A DNA stretch of 64,000 bases from Syntrophotaleaceae bacterium (GTDB lineage Bacteria; Desulfobacterota; Desulfuromonadia; Desulfuromonadales; Syntrophotaleaceae), in contig JAWKQB010000003.1 of the NCBI GenBank assembly GCA_041390365.1, forward strand, positions 992,001-1,056,000, in the 5' to 3' direction. The position numbers were made by a program, and so were the translations under genes. The notes below the pieces were generated by a model, which saw nothing but the letters and a program-made list of their open reading frames with translations, searched no databases and was not told the origin of the DNA. Below are positions 15,837 to 23,876 of this stretch, one piece after another. Numbering within the stretch: position 1 is the first letter of the stretch; every line of letters begins with the position of its first letter.

Positions 15837-18497
15837 ATGAGCTCTTATTACAAAGATCCTGATCCCGCGGAAACCCGTGACTGGCTGGAGTCTCTCGAAG
15901 CCCTGATCGAGGTCGAGGGCGAGGAGAAAGCGGATTATCTGCTGCGTCGCCTAACCGAGAAAGCGCGTGCCCTGGGAGTGACCACATCTCCCGGGATTCT
16001 CACCTCCTACAGCAACACCCTGCCGCCGGATTCAGCAGACAGGATGCCGGCCGATGAATCCCTGGTGGCACGGAATGTCGCCGCCTATGTGCGCTGGAAC
16101 GCCATGGCCATGGTCGCCCGGGCCAATCAAGGGGATCGGGGGCTGGGGGGGCATATCGCCACCTACAGCTCGATTTCGGCCATGTACGAGGTCGGGTTCA
16201 ACTGGTTTTTCCGGGGACCGGACGCGGAGAACGGTGCCGACCTGATCTATTTCCAGGGACACAGCTCTCCGGGGGTCTATGCCCGCGCTTTTGTCGAGGG
16301 CCGGCTGGAAGAGGAGCATCTGGATAATTTTCGCCAGGAAGTCCGGGGGCGGGGACTCTCATCCTATCCCCATCCCTGGCTGATGCCCCAGTTCTGGCGT
16401 TTCCCCACCGTCTCCATGGGACTCGGTCCCATCATGGCTATCTACCAGGCCCGCTTTATGAAATATCTCGACAGTCGGGGACTTAAGCCGGCTGGAGACC
16501 GAAAGGTGTGGGTGTTCCTGGGCGACGGAGAAACGGACGAGCCGGAAGCCCTTGGCGCCATCTCCCTGGCCTCGCGGGAAAATCTCGACAACCTGATCTT
16601 CGTCGTCAACTGCAACCTGCAGCGGCTCGATGGGCCGGTGCGGGGCAACGGCAAGATCATCCAGGAACTGGAAGGAAGATTCCGAGGCGCCGGCTGGAAT
16701 GTGATCAAGGTGATCTGGGGCACCGAGTGGGACGCGATTCTGCAGCGGGATACCGAAGGGTTGCTGCTGAGGAAGCTGGGCTCCCTGGTCGATGGGGATT
16801 TTCAGACGATTCATGCCCGCGGACCCAAATACCTCCGGGAAAAGGTGTTCGGCGAAGATCCCCGGCTCAAGGCCATGGTTGAGGATATGAGCGATCAGGA
16901 GCTCTGGCAGATGAGCCGCGGCGGACACGATCCACGAAAGGTCTATGCCGCCTTCTCCGCGGCTGTCCGCCATACCGGACAGCCGACCGTCATCCTGGTC
17001 AAAACCGTCAAGGGGTTCGGGCTGGGTAAAGGGGCCGAATCGGTCATGGCCTCCCATGGGGTGAAAAAGCTCGACCCCGAGGCCCTCAAGGTGTTCCGCG
17101 ACCGCTTCCATGTCCCCCTCGAGGATGAGGAGCTGGAAGACCTGCCCTTCATCCGGCCGCCGGAGGGCAGCCCCGAGGACCGCTTTATCAAACAGCGGCG
17201 CAAGGCGCAGGGCGGACCGGTGCCGCTCCGGCGGACCGACAATATCCCCCTGTCCGCTCCGCCTCTGTCCGCCTTCGAGAGTATCCTCGCCCCCTCCGGG
17301 GACCGGGAGATCTCCACCACCATGGTTTATGTCCGACTGCTCGGAGCTCTGGCCAGGGAGGAGAGCGTTGCCGAGCGGATCGTGCCGATCGTCCCCGACG
17401 AGGCCCGGACCTTCGGCATGGAGGGCCTGTTCCGGCAATTGGGGATCTATGCCCCCGCCGGCCAGCTCTATGAGCCACAGGATGCGGAGGCCTTCGCCTG
17501 GTACAAGGAAGATCCGAAGGGCCAGATTCTGGAGGAAGGGATCACCGAAGCGGGCTCGGCCTCGTCCTGGATTGCGGCGGGCACCGCCCATACCCATCAT
17601 GGCCTGCCGATGATCCCCTTCTACGCCTTTTATTCCATGTTCGGCTTCCAGCGCATCGGGGACCTGCTCTGGGCGGCCGCCGATTCACGGGCCCGCGGTT
17701 TTTTGATGGGCGCCACCTCGGGGCGGACCACCCTGAACGGGGAGGGGCTGCAGCATCAGGACGGGCAGAACCTGCTTTTCGCATCGGCCTTTCCCACCTG
17801 CCGGGCCTACGATCCGACCTTCGCCTACGAACTCGTGGTGCTGATCCAGAATGGCATCCAGCGGATGTACGAGCAGGGGGAGGATATCTTCTACTACATC
17901 ACCCTGCTCAACGAAAATTACTCCCATCCGGCGATGCCGCAGGATGCCGAGGAGGACATCATCCAGGGAATGTACCTCTTCAGGCAGGGCGAGGAGGGAT
18001 CTCCCCGGGTCCAGTTGATGGGCAGCGGGGCGATCCTGCGCGAGGTGATCGCCGCCGCCGACCTCTTGCGGGAGGATTTTGGCGTGCAGGCCGACATCTG
18101 GTCGGTGCTCGGCGTCAACCAGCTGCACCGGGACGGCATGCTGCAGGAAGAATGGAACCGCCTCCATCCCGACCAGGAGCCCCGACAGTCCCACGTAGAG
18201 AAGAAACTGCAGGGGCACGAGGGCCCGGCGGTTCTCGCCACCGACTACGTTCGGGCCTATGGCGAGCAGATCCGAAGGCTGGTCGGGCGGCCGATAACGG
18301 TGCTCGGCACCGATGGTTTCGGCCGCAGTGATTTCCGGCCGGTCCTGCGGGATTTTTTCAAGGTCGATCGTCGACATGTGGCGGTCGCCGCTCTGAAGGC
18401 GCTGGCCGACCAGGGGGTTCTTGAGGCCTCCACCGTCAGCGAGGCGATCGCGAAATACGAAATCGACCCCGAGGCAGGGTGCTCGGTGGAGCGTTAG
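15837..18497 (+). CDS. aceE: Pyruvate dehydrogenase E1 component, homodimeric AceE
   Basis: 886 residues, the length of enteric AceE (887). The thiamine-diphosphate motif GDGETDEPEALGAISLASRE lies near residues 227-246, preceded by the substrate region HSSPGVYARAF. The transketolase-like central domain (TEAGSASSWIAAGTAH) and C-terminal domain follow. It decarboxylates pyruvate and acetylates the lipoyl group of AceF. The ATG has AGAGGAG upstream. aceF and lpd follow on the same strand, so all three PDH components are co-encoded, divergent from the glycine cleavage genes, the other lipoate-dependent complex. Confidence 0.96.
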   Translation: MSSYYKDPDPAETRDWLESLEALIEVEGEEKADYLLRRLTEKARALGVTTSPGILTSYSNTLPPDSADRMPADESLVARNVAAYVRWNAMAMVARANQGDRGLGGHIATYSSISAMYEVGFNWFFRGPDAENGADLIYFQGHSSPGVYARAFVEGRLEEEHLDNFRQEVRGRGLSSYPHPWLMPQFWRFPTVSMGLGPIMAIYQARFMKYLDSRGLKPAGDRKVWVFLGDGETDEPEALGAISLASRENLDNLIFVVNCNLQRLDGPVRGNGKIIQELEGRFRGAGWNVIKVIWGTEWDAILQRDTEGLLLRKLGSLVDGDFQTIHARGPKYLREKVFGEDPRLKAMVEDMSDQELWQMSRGGHDPRKVYAAFSAAVRHTGQPTVILVKTVKGFGLGKGAESVMASHGVKKLDPEALKVFRDRFHVPLEDEELEDLPFIRPPEGSPEDRFIKQRRKAQGGPVPLRRTDNIPLSAPPLSAFESILAPSGDREISTTMVYVRLLGALAREESVAERIVPIVPDEARTFGMEGLFRQLGIYAPAGQLYEPQDAEAFAWYKEDPKGQILEEGITEAGSASSWIAAGTAHTHHGLPMIPFYAFYSMFGFQRIGDLLWAAADSRARGFLMGATSGRTTLNGEGLQHQDGQNLLFASAFPTCRAYDPTFAYELVVLIQNGIQRMYEQGEDIFYYITLLNENYSHPAMPQDAEEDIIQGMYLFRQGEEGSPRVQLMGSGAILREVIAAADLLREDFGVQADIWSVLGVNQLHRDGMLQEEWNRLHPDQEPRQSHVEKKLQGHEGPAVLATDYVRAYGEQIRRLVGRPITVLGTDGFGRSDFRPVLRDFFKVDRRHVAVAALKALADQGVLEASTVSEAIAKYEIDPEAGCSVER

Positions 18498-18507
18498 GTT
18501 TTTCATT

Positions 18508-18545
18508 ATCGGACCGATCGGTCGAATCCGACGGATCGGTCCGAT
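18508..18545. repeat. 12-bp perfect inverted repeat between aceE and aceF
   Basis: ATCGGACCGATC (18508-18519) and GATCGGTCCGAT (18534-18545) are perfect reverse complements with a 14-base spacer, located 28 bases before aceF. A near copy lies between aceF and lpd. Confidence 0.85.
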
Positions 18546-18573
18546 CTTGCTGTTATCGAGAGGAGCCTGCCCT

Positions 18574-19926
18574 ATGGCCATCAAGAAGATCACCGTCCCC
18601 GATTTCGGCGATATAGAGAGCATTGTCGTCGACATCTATGTTTCCTCCGGCGACCGGGTGGAGCAGGAGGATGCCCTGATCGCCCTGGAAAGCGAAAAGG
18701 CGGTGATGGATATCCCGTCGCCCCATGCAGGGGTGATCAAGGAGCTGCATGTCAAGGAAAACGACCAGGTGAAAAGCGGTGATCTAATCGCCGAGATCGA
18801 GGTCGAGGAGGAAGAGAAGGACGAGGAACCGAAAGAACCGGAACAGGTTCCGGAGGCAAAGGAAAAGGAGAAAAAAGAGAAACCGCCGAAAAAGCCCGAG
18901 GAAAAAAAGCCGCAGCCCGAGGAGGCGGAAAAAGAAGCCGAAGAAGAACCTGAAGCGGAGACCAAAGAGAAAAAAACTGAGGAGAAGGAGGCCGAAGAGT
19001 CGCAGCCCGTCGCCCGCCAGGAGCCGGGGGGCGTTTTTCACGCGACCCCCTCGGTACGCGCCTATGCCCGGGAACTCGGTGTCGAACTGTCCCGTGTGGA
19101 AGGCTCTGGCCCGAAAGGCCGCATTCTCCGGGAGGATGTGCAGTCCCTGGTGAAAAAGACCATGCAGGCGGGGGCGGGGGCCGAACAGTTCGCCCTGCCC
19201 GAAATCCCCCGGGAAGATTTCTCCAAGTACGGTCGGGTCGAGGAGCAGCCGCTGTCCCGCATAAAACAGGTGAGCGGGCCTCGGCTGCAAAAAAGCTGGG
19301 TTTCCGTTCCCCATGTCACCCATTTCGATGAAGCCGACGCCTCCGACCTGGAGGATTTTCGCAAACAGCTCAATGAAGAAGGCGAAGAGGGAGGGGTGCA
19401 TTTCAGCCCCCTGTCCCTGATCGTCAAGGCCGTGGTGGCGACTCTCAGGGAGTTTCCCCTGTTCAACTGTTCTCTGGCCGCGGACGGCAAAAGTGTCATT
19501 CTCAAGCACTATTACCATATCGGCATTGCCGTGGACACGCCCCAGGGACTGGTGGTCCCGGTCATCCGGGAGGCCGATGTCAAGGGGGTGACGGAAATCT
19601 CCCGGGATCTGAAACGGCTGAGCACCGCGGCGCGGGAAGGCAAACTTAATCCGGCGGACATGCAGGGTGGATCCTTCACCATCTCCAGCCTGGGCGGCAT
19701 CGGCGGCACCGGCTTCGCCCCCATTGTGAACGCACCGCAGGTGGCGATTCTCGGTCTGTCCCGTTACTATCAGAAGCCGGTCTGGGACGGCGAAAAGTTT
19801 GTCCCCCGGCTGACGCTGCCCTTTTCCCTGTCCTACGACCACCGGGTCATCGACGGGGCCGAGGCGGCCCGGTTCTGCCGGGCCCTGGCGCGGGACATCG
19901 AGGACCTGCGGCGGACGATGCTTTGA
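18574..19926 (+). CDS. aceF: Pyruvate dehydrogenase E2, dihydrolipoamide acetyltransferase
   Basis: 450 residues. One lipoyl domain (1-75) has Lys42 in ALESEKAVMDIPSP. A very charged Glu/Lys/Pro linker spans about 74-148, in place of the Ala/Pro linker usual in this enzyme. A peripheral subunit-binding domain follows (HATPSVRAYARELGVELSRV, about 155-190), then the catalytic domain with LSYDHRVIDG near 420. The core transfers acetyl to CoA. ATG 18574 has GAGAGGAG upstream. A longer frame from 18421 overlaps aceE and is rejected. Confidence 0.95.
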   Translation: MAIKKITVPDFGDIESIVVDIYVSSGDRVEQEDALIALESEKAVMDIPSPHAGVIKELHVKENDQVKSGDLIAEIEVEEEEKDEEPKEPEQVPEAKEKEKKEKPPKKPEEKKPQPEEAEKEAEEEPEAETKEKKTEEKEAEESQPVARQEPGGVFHATPSVRAYARELGVELSRVEGSGPKGRILREDVQSLVKKTMQAGAGAEQFALPEIPREDFSKYGRVEEQPLSRIKQVSGPRLQKSWVSVPHVTHFDEADASDLEDFRKQLNEEGEEGGVHFSPLSLIVKAVVATLREFPLFNCSLAADGKSVILKHYYHIGIAVDTPQGLVVPVIREADVKGVTEISRDLKRLSTAAREGKLNPADMQGGSFTISSLGGIGGTGFAPIVNAPQVAILGLSRYYQKPVWDGEKFVPRLTLPFSLSYDHRVIDGAEAARFCRALARDIEDLRRTML

Positions 19927-19934
19927 TGATTTTC

Positions 19935-19974
19935 GATCGGACCGATCCGTCGGATCCGACCAATCGGTCTGATC
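19935..19974. repeat. Inverted repeat between aceF and lpd
   Basis: GATCGGACCGAT (19935-19946) and ATCGGTCTGATC (19963-19974) pair with one mismatch, closely matching the repeat between aceE and aceF. Confidence 0.8.
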
Positions 19975-19998
19975 ACAATCACTTGCAGGGAGCACAAC

Positions 19999-21426
19999 AT
20001 GGCTGAAAAACTGGAATTCGATGTGGTTGTTCTTGGCGGGGGCCCGGGCGGCTATACGGCCGCCTTCCGCGCGGCCGATCTGGGGCTTTCGGTCTGTCTG
20101 GTCGAACAGCACCGGGCCCTGGGCGGGGTTTGTCTGCAGGTGGGCTGCATCCCCTCTAAGACCCTGCTGCACTGTGCCGAGGTCGCGGAAAAAGCCGAGG
20201 AGGCGGCCGAATACGGCATCGACTTCCCCCCCTTCGAGCTGGACCTGAACACCCTGCGCAACAAGAAGGAGCAGATCGTCAAACAGCTGGCCGAAGGGCT
20301 GGACCGGCTGTGCAAGGCTCGGAAAATTCGGCGCGTCACCGGCCGGGGGGTGTTTCAGGATGAGAGCACCCTACAGGTGGAGGGCGAAAAGGAGGACATC
20401 GAAATCAGCTTCCGCGACGCCATCATTGCCACCGGATCCCGTCCCGCGACTCTGCCGGAAAGCCCTGAGGACGCCCGCATCTGGGATTCCACCGCCGCCC
20501 TGGCCCTGCCCTTCGTGCCCCAACGTCTGTTGATTGTCGGCGGCGGCATCATCGGTCTGGAGATGGCGCAGATCTTCCGTTTTCTCGGCTCAAAAATCAC
20601 CATCGTCGAGATGCAGGACCAACTTCTGCCTCCGGCCGATGTCGATCTGGTGCAGCCGCTGGCCCGCAAATTCAAGGACCGGTACCGGATTCTCACCGGA
20701 TCCCGGTTGAACCGGATCGAGCCCCGGGACAACGGACTGCGGGTCAGTTTCGGCGGGCAGGAAAAGGAGGAGAAGGAGGAATTCGAGGCCGTTCTGGTGG
20801 CCATCGGCCGGCGGCCGAATGCCGAGGATCTGGGTCTCGAAAACCTCGGCCTGTCCCTGGACGATCAGGGCTGTATCCCTGTCGATGAGCGGCTGCGGAC
20901 CGAAATCCCCCACATTTACGCCATCGGTGACGTAACGGGAGAGCCGATGCTGGCTCACCGGGCCAGCCACCAGGGGAAGGTGGCGGCCGAGGTCATTGCC
21001 GGTCAAAAATCGGCCTTCACGCCGATGGCCATCCCCGCTGTGGTCTACACCTATCCGGAAATCGCCTGGATGGGCATCACCGAAAAGGAAGCGAAGGAGC
21101 AGGGGCTGGAGGTCCTCAAGGGAAAATTTCCCTGGGGGGCGAGCGGCCGGGCGCTCAGTTCCGGCTCCGCCCTCGGCGTCAGCAAGGCGCTGTTCGACAA
21201 GGCCACCGGGCGGATTATCGGCGCCGGCATCTGCGGCAGCAATGCCGGTGAACTGATTCACGAGGCGGTGCTGGCCATGGAGATGGGGGCCGATGCCGAG
21301 GATATCGCCAGAACCGTGCACGCCCACCCCACTTTGTCGGAAACTTTCGCCTTGGCAGCGGAAGTCGTGGACGGCTCCATCACCGACATCATGCCGCCCG
21401 GGAAGAAAAAGGAGGACAAATCATGA
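19999..21426 (+). CDS. lpd: Dihydrolipoyl dehydrogenase (E3)
   Basis: 475 residues. FAD-binding GGGPGGYTAA lies at 13-22. The redox disulfide is Cys45/Cys50 in GGVCLQVGCIPSK, with Val in place of the usual Thr in GGTC. The NAD site is GGGIIGLEMAQIF and the active-site base is in HAHPTLSE near the C-terminus. It reoxidises dihydrolipoamide for PDH, and very probably also for the glycine cleavage system, whose L-protein gene is absent from the gcv run. ATG has AGGGAG upstream. The stop overlaps the next gene. Confidence 0.96.
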   Translation: MAEKLEFDVVVLGGGPGGYTAAFRAADLGLSVCLVEQHRALGGVCLQVGCIPSKTLLHCAEVAEKAEEAAEYGIDFPPFELDLNTLRNKKEQIVKQLAEGLDRLCKARKIRRVTGRGVFQDESTLQVEGEKEDIEISFRDAIIATGSRPATLPESPEDARIWDSTAALALPFVPQRLLIVGGGIIGLEMAQIFRFLGSKITIVEMQDQLLPPADVDLVQPLARKFKDRYRILTGSRLNRIEPRDNGLRVSFGGQEKEEKEEFEAVLVAIGRRPNAEDLGLENLGLSLDDQGCIPVDERLRTEIPHIYAIGDVTGEPMLAHRASHQGKVAAEVIAGQKSAFTPMAIPAVVYTYPEIAWMGITEKEAKEQGLEVLKGKFPWGASGRALSSGSALGVSKALFDKATGRIIGAGICGSNAGELIHEAVLAMEMGADAEDIARTVHAHPTLSETFALAAEVVDGSITDIMPPGKKKEDKS

Positions 21427-22385
21427 AGGCGATCAGGGTCCATGAAACCGGAGGGCCGGATGTCCTGAAGCTTGAAGAAGTTCCCACCCCGGCGCCGCAG
21501 GAAAAAGAGGTTCTGGTGCGGATCGAGGCGATCGGGATCAATCCGGTCGATACCTACATCCGGTCCGGCAATTATCCCCTGGCCGGGGATCTCCCCTATA
21601 CCCCGGGATTCGACGCCGCCGGCGTTATCGAGGCGGTGGGCCCCGGGGTCGGGCACCGAGAGGTCGGCGAACGGGTCTATGTCGCCGGCAGTCTCAGCGG
21701 CACCTACGCCGAATTCGCTCTCTGCCGGGAAGAGCAGGTCCACCCGCTGCCAGAAAAGATCTCTTTCTCCCAGGGGGCGGCCCTCGGGGTCCCCTATGCC
21801 ACCGCCTGGTATGCCCTCTTTGTCCGTGCCCAGGCCCGGCCTGGAGATTTTTTGCTGGTCCACGGCGCCACCGGGGGCGTCGGCACCGCCGCGGTCCAGA
21901 TTGGCCGGGCTGCCGGACTCATCGTCATCGGCACCGGCGGCAGCGAACCGGGGCGCAGACTGGTGCTGGAAAACGGGGCCCATCATGTTCTCGATCACGG
22001 CAGCAAGGGATACCTCGACCAGCTCACCGAACTGACTTGCGGTCATGGCATCGACGTGGTGCTGGAAATGCTGGCCAACGTCAATCTCGGCAGCGACCTC
22101 CGGATCATGGCCCCCCGCGGCCGGGTGGTCGTCATCGGCTGCCGCGGCACCATCACCATCGATCCCCGCGACGCCATGCGGAACAATATCGGCATTCTCG
22201 GCATGGTCCTTTTCAATGCTTCACCCGAGGAGCAGCGCCGCATGCACGCCGCCCTCATCGCAGGTTTGGAAACCGGCACCCTCAACCCGGTCATCGGCCA
22301 GGAACTGCCCCTCGCCGAAGCGGCCAGAGGCCACGAAAGAATCATGGAACCCGGCGCCTACGGGAAGATCGTGCTGGTGCCCTGA
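21423..22385 (+). CDS. NADPH:quinone oxidoreductase, zinc-independent MDR family
   Basis: 320 residues. A GroES-like N-terminal domain (GINPVDTYIRSGNYP) and a Rossmann domain (VHGATGGVGTAAVQIGRAAG, residues about 145-165) identify the quinone oxidoreductase/zeta-crystallin group. The zinc-ligand Cys residues of alcohol dehydrogenases are absent. It overlaps the lpd stop by four bases (ATGA) and so is cotranscribed with PDH. The physiological substrate cannot be told from sequence. A role in removing reactive quinones or carbonyls is inference only. Confidence 0.88.
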   Translation: MKAIRVHETGGPDVLKLEEVPTPAPQEKEVLVRIEAIGINPVDTYIRSGNYPLAGDLPYTPGFDAAGVIEAVGPGVGHREVGERVYVAGSLSGTYAEFALCREEQVHPLPEKISFSQGAALGVPYATAWYALFVRAQARPGDFLLVHGATGGVGTAAVQIGRAAGLIVIGTGGSEPGRRLVLENGAHHVLDHGSKGYLDQLTELTCGHGIDVVLEMLANVNLGSDLRIMAPRGRVVVIGCRGTITIDPRDAMRNNIGILGMVLFNASPEEQRRMHAALIAGLETGTLNPVIGQELPLAEAARGHERIMEPGAYGKIVLVP

Positions 22386-22409
22386 GTGTCGATCTGCTGG
22401 AGTTTTTTT

Positions 22410-23102
22410 GTGGCGAAAAGATTGAGTAAAGTCGGCTTGTTTTTTTTTGTCCCGCTGCTTCTGTTATCTGTCGGCTGTTCCACCCTGGGGCCGGAACAGC
22501 AGAGGGGCAGCATTATCATGGCCTTCCTCGAACGGCCTGACCGCTACGCCCTCTTTTCACCGACAACTCTTAAATCGGAAGATAAGTTAAAGTTCTTCGG
22601 ATTGCAGGATGCCGGAGAAACCTTCAGCAGAGAGTTGCATCTGGGATGGCCGGTCGTCGGCCTGATGGAAAGCTTCCTGTCTTTCACACCCGGTTTGGCG
22701 TGCACCCGAATTGTGGAGTCCGCGGATGCACGCGGTCTGCCTCTTGGTCAGGAGGAATTCGTACTGTATTTCTACTCCGACTGGTGGCTGATCTATAGAA
22801 GACTTCCCCCCGATTTTTTTGAGAACCAACTTCAGGTCGGTGTTATCGCAAAGATGATCCCCCTCGGACAGGTTCTGGCCGGCAAGGGTCCCATAGCTTT
22901 TAAAACGGCGGCCTGGGAGGGGAAATGTCATTACAAGGCTTTCGACGGGGAATTCTTTAACCTTGAAGAATGGGCCGCAGCTGATGGATCCCGGCTGCGC
23001 CAGGGGATCAGGGCGGCCCAGGACTTTTGTGCGGAGAAACTATCCAGGGAATTCGCCGAAGAGTTAAGTTCGCTCGGTTTTGCAAACATTCAGAATGAAT
23101 GA
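22410..23102 (+). CDS. Predicted lipoprotein of unknown function
   Basis: 230 residues from GTG 22410, which has GGAG seven bases upstream. An alternative GTG at 22386 abuts the quinone reductase stop. The signal peptide ends in the lipobox LSVGC, so the protein is probably lipid-anchored. The mature part is hydrophilic with an aromatic stretch (FVLYFYSDWWLIYRRLPPDFF) near the middle and a charged C-terminal helix. I do not recognise a family. Codon use is slightly less GC-rich than in the PDH genes. It lies 24 bases after the quinone reductase gene and may be on the same transcript. Confidence 0.75.
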   Translation: MAKRLSKVGLFFFVPLLLLSVGCSTLGPEQQRGSIIMAFLERPDRYALFSPTTLKSEDKLKFFGLQDAGETFSRELHLGWPVVGLMESFLSFTPGLACTRIVESADARGLPLGQEEFVLYFYSDWWLIYRRLPPDFFENQLQVGVIAKMIPLGQVLAGKGPIAFKTAAWEGKCHYKAFDGEFFNLEEWAAADGSRLRQGIRAAQDFCAEKLSREFAEELSSLGFANIQNE

Positions 23103-23118
23103 TTATTTGCTGAACATA

Positions 23119-23146
23119 AGCCCCGCTTTTTGATAGCGAGGCTTTG
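23119..23146 (+). terminator. Weak hairpin between convergent genes
   Basis: AGCCCCGCT (23119-23127) and AGCGAGGCT (23135-23143) pair with one central mismatch, followed by TTTG. It sits between the lipoprotein gene and the convergent exported-protein cluster. Confidence 0.35.
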
Positions 23147-23165
23147 CTGACACTGGTCCTTCCCA

Positions 23166-23795
23166 TTATTTCCAGGCGGCCGCGTTCCGATCGGCCTGCG
23201 AGGCGTACTGCTGCAGTTTCTGACTCAAAGCCCGAGCCTTGGCGGCGGTCTCTTCAGCTGCCTTTCGAAAAGATTCCGTCGAGAAGGACGGCGTGCTCCC
23301 ACCGGGGGCAACCTCGGTCCCGCCGATGTTGATGCCTCCCCAACTGATTCCTCCACCGGCCGCGTAATTGGCGATGCAGTGCCGAACCAGCTTTTCCATA
23401 CACTGGTTGAGCGTTTCATTCCCGTTGCAGCCTGCCGCCGCCTGATCCTGCACACTGTAGGACTTCTCGGCGCAGGCTTTCTGGATCTCGGGCATCATGG
23501 CCACGCCCACTTCATACTCCTGGGCCTTGCCGGCCAACTCATGATACTGGCTGGCCAATTGTTCGAAATGGACGGGCAACACCAGTTTGGGGGCGACTGT
23601 GCGCATTTTTGCGGCCTGGTCGAGCTTGATCGGTTTCTGCATCGGCTTGAGTTCGTTGACCGCCTGGGGCTTTTTCAAAGTCTGATTCAGCTGGGGTTTT
23701 TCTTTCACCTGCATCTGGGGAGTTTCCGCCAGCGAAGGATGAACGGTCAGGCAGGTGAGGGTGATCATGCCGAGCAGAGAAACGATTTTTTTCAT
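23166..23795 (-). CDS. Exported Cys-containing protein of unknown function
   Basis: 209 residues with a signal peptide ending near PSLA/ETP. A low-complexity Gln/Lys/Pro region (about 25-65) precedes a helical domain with four Cys (QKACAEKSY, AAGCNG, NQCMEK, RHCIAN), which could form two disulfides in the periplasm. A Gly-rich segment (AAGGGISWGGINIGG) and an Ala-rich helix finish the chain. AAGGAGGAAAATAATG provides a strong ribosome-binding site. It is last of the five exported genes running down from 30398. No family recognised. Confidence 0.75.
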   Translation of the reverse strand: MKKIVSLLGMITLTCLTVHPSLAETPQMQVKEKPQLNQTLKKPQAVNELKPMQKPIKLDQAAKMRTVAPKLVLPVHFEQLASQYHELAGKAQEYEVGVAMMPEIQKACAEKSYSVQDQAAAGCNGNETLNQCMEKLVRHCIANYAAGGGISWGGINIGGTEVAPGGSTPSFSTESFRKAAEETAAKARALSQKLQQYASQADRNAAAWK

Positions 23796-23876
23796 TATTT
23801 TCCTCCTTGGTTCCTGTTTGTTTGAATCATTGCCGGCGGAATGATCCGACCGGGAAAAAAGCGCTGCATGAATCGT

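Noticed and set aside
16359..17600. 413-codon minus-strand open frame inside aceE
   Set aside because: aceE is certain on the other strand, and this frame has no family features.
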